Source of the DNA: CAZBBC01 sp964489835
Lineage (GTDB): Bacteria > Calditrichota > Calditrichia > JAJRVZ01
DNA length: 12,033 nt
Assembly: GCA_964489835.1 (NCBI GenBank)
Contig: CAZBBC010000141.1
Location: forward strand, 1 to 12,033
Direction of reading: 5' to 3'
Below the pieces are notes generated by a model. The model was not told the DNA's origin. It saw nothing but the letters and a program-made list of their open reading frames with translations, and made no database searches. Positions 6,885 to 12,033 of the stretch are shown here, in pieces; positions within the stretch are counted from its first letter, which is position 1; each line of letters begins with the position of its first letter. Made by a program: the position numbers and the translations under genes.

Positions 6885-8285
6885 TTATTGCATTACCTGG
6901 CTCATCCAATTGGTATTATTGATTTCAGTTTCAACCGTTGAATGAACGAGAATATAAATACCGTCGCTACTCTCATCTATAAAGGCAAAAAGGTGTCGGC
7001 CGGTACCGGTATTAAAGTAATGCCAGACTATATAGGGTTTTGAATTCATATCCATCGAATGATCATCGATTTCATCCGGTTGACCATAAACGGCGAAAAT
7101 CCTTCCCATATCGCTGTTCAGGCCACCTCTGATACCTTTGAATTTTTCGTTTGCATACGCCATCCGACTAAAGCAATCAAGCATGAATTCGTTTTCCGGT
7201 GTCTCCGGTGTGGTATCTCTGGAGCGCCAGAAGTTCACTAAAAATTCTTCGGTACCATCGGCTTCCAGCATATCAAATACCTGTAATTCCTGATCGGTGG
7301 CGAAATATTTTATCTGATCCCGGTATTTTTTTCTGTCTGCTTCCGTCATCGATAATTTCTGCCTGACCAGGGGAGGTTCATATATCCAGAATCTTTTTTG
7401 GCGCGAGGCCCATTGATCCGACGAAAGATCGGATACACCAAGGTCTATTGTATATTCTCCCGCGGGTAATCCGCGGACATCCAGCGTCTGCGTTTTCATA
7501 CAGGACGTGCCCGGTTTAGTAATTGTCTGCCCCGGAAAATAAATGAGAGAATCTCCGGCCTCATTGGTGATACAATAACTGATTTCAAAATTTTTATCGG
7601 TACTATCTTTGGGCGCGCTCAAATTATAAACTTCAAAATAAAGATAAAGAAGGGACTTCCCGCTTCGGTATTTTCTTGATGTATTGGGTATAACGACCTT
7701 ATTACCTTTTACAAATGATGGTTGAGATAAATCGGATGAGATCAACGATGCTAATTGCAGCGTACTCAAAGTGAGTGCATCCGAAAATGCCGGCACCTGT
7801 AAATGACCGGAAATAGAACTTTTTCTTTCTCCGAATTCATCATTAACATCTATCTCGACGGCGTAATCATCCGGTTGAAGATCAAATACCATCTGATCAA
7901 TAACACCACGGCGTTCATCATTGATCTCATCGGGTGTATTGACCCGCATCTGTTTTCTGATCGACTTGTCGAAAACAATCTGATTATCTGAATTTTTTAC
8001 GGTCACTGAAAAAGCGTATAATGCCCGATACTCACCTGATTGATTGTCGAATTTGAGTTCTCTGGCCGGTAATGAATAATACACTTCAAGTTGCGTAAAT
8101 CCTTCCTGCCCCTTATAAAAGGAAATATCCGTCCAAAATTTAGGAGAAGAAGCACTTTGTGCGGGAAATATAATATCCGTTGCCGAGCATTCGTTACCAG
8201 GCACCAGTACAGTGATATAAAAAATGAGACAAACAACGACGACACGTGATATAATTAGCATACTAAAACGCTTCAAACCATACAT
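6885..8285 (-). CDS. GWxTD domain-containing secreted protein
   Basis: 466-residue exported protein of unknown function. The N-terminus has a basic start (MYGLKRF), a hydrophobic helix at about 13-28, and a plausible cleavage near residue 35. The middle is beta-rich, with several Ig-like repeats (QLEVYYSLPARELKF, LLYLYFEVYNLS, GLPAGEYTIDLGVSDL). The C-terminal 145 residues are the GWxTD domain: IKYFATDQELQVFDML, FLVNFWRSRDTTPETPENEF, RMAYANEKF, GRIFAVYGQPDEI, and VWHYFNTGTGRHLFAFID. The name-giving motif is altered to GLNSD at residues 388-392. The ATG at 8285 lacks a well-spaced ribosome binding site (AAGG abuts it). An ATG at 8261 is no better and would lose the basic residues. A strong promoter lies about 100 bases upstream. 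The family is typical of FCB lineages. Confidence 0.85.
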   Translation of the reverse strand: MYGLKRFSMLIISRVVVVCLIFYITVLVPGNECSATDIIFPAQSASSPKFWTDISFYKGQEGFTQLEVYYSLPARELKFDNQSGEYRALYAFSVTVKNSDNQIVFDKSIRKQMRVNTPDEINDERRGVIDQMVFDLQPDDYAVEIDVNDEFGERKSSISGHLQVPAFSDALTLSTLQLASLISSDLSQPSFVKGNKVVIPNTSRKYRSGKSLLYLYFEVYNLSAPKDSTDKNFEISYCITNEAGDSLIYFPGQTITKPGTSCMKTQTLDVRGLPAGEYTIDLGVSDLSSDQWASRQKRFWIYEPPLVRQKLSMTEADRKKYRDQIKYFATDQELQVFDMLEADGTEEFLVNFWRSRDTTPETPENEFMLDCFSRMAYANEKFKGIRGGLNSDMGRIFAVYGQPDEIDDHSMDMNSKPYIVWHYFNTGTGRHLFAFIDESSDGIYILVHSTVETEINNTNWMSQVMQ

Positions 8286-8525
8286 CCTTGTAATATTAGG
8301 TAGCGTTTATGTCATAAATTGACTAAAATGTTATTTTATTTATGTCTTGGGTAAGTTGTTTCCTACTTTTGCAGTTGCTGTAAAACTAGTATAGGAATGA
8401 ATACGAAAATTGTCAAGCACTTTTTTTCATTAAATCATTTTTAATTTTTCTTTGTACTTTAAACTCATCCAAATCAACTTGATTTTAGAATGGGGGAGAG
8501 GTAAATTTACTGACTTAATTTTAAT
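8286..8525. other. divergent intergenic region between the GWxTD gene and tig
   Basis: 240 AT-rich bases before the assembly gap, with no gene on either strand. Besides the minus-strand promoter at 8388-8416, the only candidate for tig is weak: TTGATT (8479-8484), 17 bases, TAAATT (8502-8507), four of six matches in each hexamer. The true tig promoter may lie in the missing sequence. I see no riboswitch or terminator here. Confidence 0.4.
8388..8416 (-). promoter_or_regulatory. sigma-70-type promoter for the GWxTD gene
   Basis: On the minus strand the sequence reads TTGACA (8416-8411), exactly 17 bases, then TATACT (8393-8388). The -35 is a perfect match and the -10 matches at five of six, with optimal spacing. 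The start site would fall near 8381, giving a leader of about 95 bases before the ATG at 8285. Assignment rests on sequence only. A Bacteroidota-type -33/-7 promoter (TTTG / TAnnTTTG) is not what is seen here. Confidence 0.6.
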
Positions 8526-8625
8526 NNNNNNNNNNNNNNNNNNNNNNNNNNNNNNNNNNNNNNNNNNNNNNNNNNNNNNNNNNNNNNNNNNNNNNNNNNN
8601 NNNNNNNNNNNNNNNNNNNNNNNNN
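8526..8625. other. assembly gap (100 N)
   Basis: A run of exactly 100 N, the usual placeholder for a scaffold join of unknown true length. It removes the sequence just upstream of tig, including its promoter and leader. The order and distance of the two halves rest on read-pair or similar linking rather than on continuous sequence. Open frames crossing it are artefacts. Confidence 0.98.
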
Positions 8626-8641
8626 GGAGGTTTTGAAAGGA

Positions 8642-9922
8642 ATGGTTGCGACTGAAGTGGAAAGGCTTTCTTCCTGTAAAGTACAGATTCAGATAACACT
8701 GCCTGCAGATAGAGTGGATAAAATCAGGAAAGAGCAGGAAAAAGTGGTCCAAAAAGAGGTGCAAATTCAAGGATTCCGCAAGGGTAATGCCCCTCTTCAC
8801 ATGGTTAAAAATATGTTTGCCGGAACCATTGAACAAAAATCACTGGATGTAGCGATGCAACAGGCTTTTGAGGAGGGATTAAAGGAAGCGGATATTCAAC
8901 CGGTGGGGTATCCGGTTGTAAAAAGTTTCGATTTTGACGATGATAAGAATTTAAAGATGGAAATTGAAGTTGAGACTTATCCAGAAATCAAACTCAAAAA
9001 GTATAAAAATTTCAGTTTTGAAAAAATTATCTATGAGATTAACGCCGATGATGTCAATGATAATATCGAATATATTCGTAAGCAAAAAGCGGTTATTTCC
9101 CCTGTAGAAGGTGAAGCAGCAAACGGACATTATGTCACTTTTTCTGTCCAGGAACTGGATACAACCGGCATGCCGCTGATCGGGAAAAAATATGATGATA
9201 TCCGTGTTCAATTGGGAGAAGGGCAATTTGATCCGGATCTTGAATCCCAGATTATTGGCATAAAACCAGGGGAAGAACGGATCATCGAGAAAGTTTATCC
9301 CAAAAGTGCCGGCCGGGAACTGGCCGGTAAAGTTGAACGCTTTAGTATCACGATGAAGACCGTGGATGAAGAGGAACTTCCTGAATTAGATGAATCATTC
9401 ATCCAGGATCTGAAACTGGATATTAAATCTGTTGACGAGTTAAAGGAGAGAGTGCGCCACGAACTGGAACACCGCTGGGGGCAGGAATCCGAGCAGCAGT
9501 TTTATCATCAGGTGGTCCAGGAGTTATTGCATGAAAATCCCTTTGATGCGCCGGAAACGATGGTTGATAACTATCTGGATAAAATTATTGAAGATATTGG
9601 CCGGAGAGAAAAAAATATTGATGAGGAGAATGTGCGCAAACATTATCGTTCCGATGCCATCTTTAATATAAAATGGATCCATCTGAAAGATAAAATTGCC
9701 AAAGAGGAAAGCATCGAATCGACAGAAGAGGATCTCGGGCAATTTTTAGAGAATCTGAACGACGATAAAACGCGCAAACTTTATGAGACGAACGAAGAAC
9801 TGAAGCGACGGGTGATGCATGATATCTTCGAGAAAAAAGTATTTGATTTCCTGGTAAATAATTCGAAAGTTAAAGAGAAAAAGCAGTCCATAAAAAAAGG
9901 AAAGGCTTTTGAGAAAGCATGA
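8642..9922 (+). CDS. tig: trigger factor, ribosome-associated chaperone
   Basis: 426-residue cytoplasmic chaperone that binds ribosomes near the tunnel exit and shelters nascent chains; E. coli trigger factor has 432. The ribosome-binding domain (about 1-115) carries the signature GFRKG at 44-48, followed by NAP. An FKBP-like domain spans about 160-241 but is divergent: the segment aligned with the usual IPGFE reads DPDLE (197-201). The helical substrate-binding arms run from about 245 to the end, starting at LPELDESF and closing with a Lys-rich tail. I chose ATG 8642, which has GGAGG (8626-8630) 11 bases upstream. An in-frame TTG at 8633 lies only 2 bases after it, too close for initiation. 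The GGAGG abuts the assembly gap. The gene overlaps clpP by four bases. Confidence 0.93.
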   Translation: MVATEVERLSSCKVQIQITLPADRVDKIRKEQEKVVQKEVQIQGFRKGNAPLHMVKNMFAGTIEQKSLDVAMQQAFEEGLKEADIQPVGYPVVKSFDFDDDKNLKMEIEVETYPEIKLKKYKNFSFEKIIYEINADDVNDNIEYIRKQKAVISPVEGEAANGHYVTFSVQELDTTGMPLIGKKYDDIRVQLGEGQFDPDLESQIIGIKPGEERIIEKVYPKSAGRELAGKVERFSITMKTVDEEELPELDESFIQDLKLDIKSVDELKERVRHELEHRWGQESEQQFYHQVVQELLHENPFDAPETMVDNYLDKIIEDIGRREKNIDEENVRKHYRSDAIFNIKWIHLKDKIAKEESIESTEEDLGQFLENLNDDKTRKLYETNEELKRRVMHDIFEKKVFDFLVNNSKVKEKKQSIKKGKAFEKA

Positions 9923-10524
9923 CATTAATTCCAATGGTAATAGAGCAAACAGGCAGGGGAGAACGTGCCTACGATATTTATTCCCGTCTCCTGAAGGAAA
10001 GAATAATTTTTCTTGGAACCCCGATTGATGACAATATAGCAAATCTGGTGATTGCCCAATTATTATTTCTGGCGGCTGAAGATCCGGATAAAGATATTTT
10101 TCTGTATATCAACAGCCCGGGTGGAATTATCTCTTCAGGCATGGCGATTCTGGATACTATGAATTATATCAAACCGGATGTGGTGACGAATTGTGTGGGC
10201 CAGGCGGCGAGTATGGGAGCGATCCTTCTGGCCGCCGGTGCAAAGGGTAAAAGATATGCGCTGCCGCTTGCCCGGGTGATGATCCATCAGCCGCTAGGCG
10301 GCGTCGAAGGCCAGGCAACCGATATCGAGATACATACCAAAGAAATTCTGAGAATAAGAAAAATCCTTAATGAAATTCTGTCAAAATCGACCGGACAGCC
10401 GCTTGACAGAATTGATAAAGATACCGATAGAAATTATTTTATGTCCGCTGCAGAAGCAAAGGATTATGGTATTATTGATGAGGTAATTTCTAAAAGTCCA
10501 TCAACAAAAAAAGGCAAAAAATAA
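9919..10524 (+). CDS. clpP: ATP-dependent Clp protease proteolytic subunit ClpP, Asn in place of catalytic Asp
   Basis: 201-residue serine peptidase subunit that forms the double-heptamer barrel of ClpXP in the cytoplasm. The N-terminus (MTLIPMVIEQT) matches processed ClpP and lacks the E. coli propeptide. LINSPGG-type oxyanion sequence is present as YINSPGG (63-69). The nucleophile Ser98 is in GQAASMGA and His123 is in VMIHQPLGG. The third triad position, Asp172 in B. subtilis and Asp171 in mature E. coli numbering, is Asn172 here (AAT at 10432-10434, in DTDRNYF). No gap is needed in that alignment by eye. The start overlaps the tig stop in ATGA, implying translational coupling. No good ribosome binding site at normal spacing is seen. 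The C-terminus is basic (KKGKK). I take it as a real ClpP. Its activity could be reduced or differently tuned. Confidence 0.95.
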   Translation: MTLIPMVIEQTGRGERAYDIYSRLLKERIIFLGTPIDDNIANLVIAQLLFLAAEDPDKDIFLYINSPGGIISSGMAILDTMNYIKPDVVTNCVGQAASMGAILLAAGAKGKRYALPLARVMIHQPLGGVEGQATDIEIHTKEILRIRKILNEILSKSTGQPLDRIDKDTDRNYFMSAAEAKDYGIIDEVISKSPSTKKGKK

Positions 10525-11772
10525 ATGGCCAAAGATGATTTAAAGTCGTCGTCGGTTCTTTGTACATTCTGCGGAAAATCTGCGTCTGAAGTGGAAAGTT
10601 TAATTTCCGGGCCGGGTGTCCATATTTGTAATGAATGTGTGGTCACCGCTTCTGAGATTATCGAAAATCATCATCGCCGGGCTCAATTTACCAAATCCAC
10701 ACGTCTGCCTATTCCATCAGAGATTAAAGAAGAGCTGGATAAATACGTTATCAGTCAGGATAATGCAAAAAAAACGCTGGCAGTTGCGGTATACAATCAT
10801 TATAAACGTATCAACTACCAGAGACGGATCGATGAAATTGATATTGAAAAAAGTAACATATTGCTCATTGGACCGACCGGTACCGGTAAAACACTGCTGG
10901 CCCAAACATTAGCGAACTTTCTGAAGGTGCCCTTTGCTATTGCCGATGCGACCGTTCTGACCGAAGCCGGTTATGTGGGTGAAGATGTTGAAAATATTCT
11001 GGTCCGGCTTTATCAAGCGGCAGATTACAGAGTAGAAGAAACAGAGCATGGCATTGTATATATTGATGAGATCGATAAGATTGCCCGAAAAGATGGAAAT
11101 CCGTCCATTACCCGGGATGTTTCCGGTGAGGGTGTTCAGCAGGCCATTTTAAAAATGCTGGAAGGTACGATCTCCAGTATCCCGCCCAAAGGAGGGCGTA
11201 AACATCCGGAACAAAAACTGATTAATATCAACACAAAAAACATACTTTTCCTTTGCGGCGGAGCCTTTGAGGGCCTGGCGGATATTATTGCCCGCCGGGC
11301 AGGTAAAAAAACCATCGGATTTAATACCGAAGCACAATCGGTGAATCGTTTGTCCAAAGGAGAACTCTATGCAATGGTTGAACCGGAAGATCTGCTCGAA
11401 TATGGTTTGATCCCGGAATTGATCGGACGCTTACCGGTGGTGAGTTCTCTGAATGAACTGGATGCAGCGGCCTTAAGATTGATTCTTACGCAACCGAAGA
11501 ATGCGCTGGTTAAACAATATAAAAAATTGCTTGAAATCGATAATGTCGATCTGATTTTTAAAGATAACGCCCTGGATACCATCGTGGAAATGGCCCGGAA
11601 ACGTAATACAGGGGCCCGGGCATTACGGGCGATCATGGAAGACACCATGCTGGATATTATGTACAAATTGCCTTCTCTGCCAAAGGTCGAAAGCTGTACG
11701 ATTACGAAATCTACGGTAGATCATAAAGCAGAACCACTCCTTACCTTTAAAAAATCCAAAAAGAGCGCCTGA
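10525..11772 (+). CDS. clpX: ATP-dependent Clp protease ATP-binding subunit ClpX
   Basis: 415-residue AAA+ unfoldase that recognises substrates, unfolds them and threads them into ClpP. Visible motifs in order: zinc-binding domain with Cys13, Cys16, Cys35 and Cys38; Walker A GPTGTGKT at 116-123; pore loop GYVG at 149-152; Walker B IVYIDEID with Asp181 and Glu182; RKH loop at 225-227; ClpP-docking loop IGF at 264-266; arginine finger Arg302 in ELIGRLPV; sensor 2 Arg368 in GARALR. All are intact and the length is normal. The ATG directly follows the clpP TAA, with AAAGG (10510-10514) 10 bases upstream, so the two are translated from one message. Presence of the IGF loop argues that it still docks on ClpP despite the altered ClpP triad. 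Confidence 0.97.
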   Translation: MAKDDLKSSSVLCTFCGKSASEVESLISGPGVHICNECVVTASEIIENHHRRAQFTKSTRLPIPSEIKEELDKYVISQDNAKKTLAVAVYNHYKRINYQRRIDEIDIEKSNILLIGPTGTGKTLLAQTLANFLKVPFAIADATVLTEAGYVGEDVENILVRLYQAADYRVEETEHGIVYIDEIDKIARKDGNPSITRDVSGEGVQQAILKMLEGTISSIPPKGGRKHPEQKLININTKNILFLCGGAFEGLADIIARRAGKKTIGFNTEAQSVNRLSKGELYAMVEPEDLLEYGLIPELIGRLPVVSSLNELDAAALRLILTQPKNALVKQYKKLLEIDNVDLIFKDNALDTIVEMARKRNTGARALRAIMEDTMLDIMYKLPSLPKVESCTITKSTVDHKAEPLLTFKKSKKSA

Positions 11773-11785
11773 TTCCGTTGGCGTC

Positions 11786-11811
11786 AACTTAGCTAAGTTA
11801 AAGATTTTTTT
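11786..11811 (+). terminator. weak candidate terminator just after clpX
   Basis: Fourteen bases after the clpX stop is a perfect palindrome AACTTAGCTAAGTT (11786-11799), followed five bases later by a run of seven T (11805-11811 region). The order, hairpin then T run, fits intrinsic termination. The stem would be only five AT-rich pairs with a four-base loop, which is weak. Confidence 0.25.
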
Positions 11812-11931
11812 AACCACGAAGCGCACGAAGAACACGAAGTTTTTAATTATTAATAAAATCTTTGCGTTAACTTCGCTTTAGATATTAGATAAAAGAATAG
11901 TCAATATAAGATCTTCGTGTCCTTCGTGGTT
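11812..11931. repeat. long inverted repeat built of period-9 CACGAAG units
   Basis: The left arm (11812-11839) has three CACGAAG copies at exact 9-base spacing (starting at 11815, 11824 and 11833). The right arm (11913-11931) has two CTTCGTG copies, also 9 apart (11913 and 11922). Outer segments AACCACGAAG (11812-11821) and CTTCGTGGTT (11922-11931) pair perfectly over 10 bases. Two poorly matched bases follow, then 7 more perfect pairs, leaving a loop of about 82 bases. Repeats of this ACCACGAAG type occur between genes in many unrelated environmental bacteria, as I recall; their role is unknown. No open reading frame is present in the loop. Confidence 0.6.
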
Positions 11932-11957
11932 CCTTATACAAATATGATATAAGGAAC
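11929..11957. repeat. perfect 10-base stem-loop overlapping the CACGAAG repeat
   Basis: GTTCCTTATA (11929-11938) and TATAAGGAAC (11948-11957) are perfect reverse complements around a 9-base loop. The first three bases of this stem are also the last three of the CACGAAG inverted repeat, so the two hairpins share bases and partly exclude each other. There is no T run after it, so it is not an ordinary terminator. Confidence 0.5.
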
Positions 11958-12010
11958 AATTGGTAATATTTCCACTTGATCGTGAGTGTTTAGGTGAACG
12001 GCAGAAAATA

Positions 12011-12033
12011 AAAAAGCCCCTTTGCAGGGGCTT
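12011..12033. terminator. GC-rich intrinsic terminator, cut by the window end
   Basis: AAGCCCC (12014-12020), loop TTTGCA, then GGGGCTT (12027-12033) forms a strong 7-base stem. An A run precedes it (12007-12013 region), so on the minus strand it would be followed by U residues. On the plus strand the T tract begins at the last two bases and the rest lies outside the window. It could end the tig-clpP-clpX message, a converging gene beyond the window, or both. Confidence 0.65.

Noticed and set aside
8633..8641. TTG at 8633 as the tig start
   Set aside because: GGAGG ends only two bases before it; ATG 8642 gives usable spacing and a normal trigger factor N-terminus.
8430..8836. Open frames that cross the N run on both strands (8430-8699, 8452-8655, 8507-8836)
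   Set aside because: They exist only because N translates as unknown residues; the parts outside the gap are AT-rich spacer or antisense to tig.
10411..10431. Asp166, Asp168 or Asp170 as the ClpP catalytic Asp, making the triad normal
   Set aside because: Gap-free alignment from His123 through the DTDR segment places Asn172 at the triad position. The upstream Asps match residues that relatives carry in addition to the catalytic one. Compensation by them remains possible but is not shown.

Overview
The window looks like a metagenome-assembled scaffold from an uncultured FCB-type bacterium (the wider Bacteroidota / Marinimicrobia / Calditrichota / KSB1 neighbourhood). Four things support this: a GWxTD-domain protein, a PorV/PorQ-type outer-membrane protein, a secreted protein with FN3 and a type IX-secretion-like C-terminal tail, and a TonB-dependent receptor with an N-terminal carboxypeptidase-regulatory-like domain. 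The phylum cannot be fixed from this sequence alone. A run of exactly 100 N (8526-8625) shows that two contigs were joined, so the link between the left and right halves is inferred by scaffolding.

Left half (48-8285), all on the minus strand. Read in transcription order: a GWxTD-domain secreted protein (8285-6885) behind a near-consensus sigma-70-type promoter; a 500-base AT-rich gap; a large TonB-dependent receptor (6368-3306); a 704-residue secreted FN3 plus sorting-tail protein of unknown function (3244-1130); and a PorV/PorQ-like barrel (1064-48). The last three genes lie 61 and 65 bases apart, each with a good ribosome binding site, and look like one operon. It would provide an outer-membrane transporter, a candidate surface or exported protein, and a possible dedicated PorV-like carrier. 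The gap 6381-6884 is the richest non-coding stretch. It holds a 217-base AT-rich element with imperfect terminal inverted repeats, two orphan full-length Shine-Dalgarno sequences on either side of it, and a candidate structured leader with a 32-codon open frame.

Right half (8642-11772), all on the plus strand: tig-clpP-clpX, the classic protein-quality-control operon, with an ATGA overlap between tig and clpP and no spacer between clpP and clpX. Trigger factor receives nascent chains at the ribosome, and ClpX unfolds substrates and feeds them to ClpP. ClpX has every key motif. ClpP keeps Ser98 and His123 but carries Asn at position 172, where the family has the catalytic Asp. The FKBP-like domain of trigger factor has lost its usual prolyl-isomerase signature.

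Downstream of clpX (11773-12033) is a non-coding stretch with period-9 CACGAAG repeats forming a long inverted repeat, a second overlapping hairpin, and a GC-rich terminator hairpin cut off by the window end. I see no CRISPR array, tRNA, rRNA, transposase gene or phage gene. The least explained parts are the Asn172 ClpP, the receptor / tailed protein / PorV cassette, and the 6381-6884 intergenic region.
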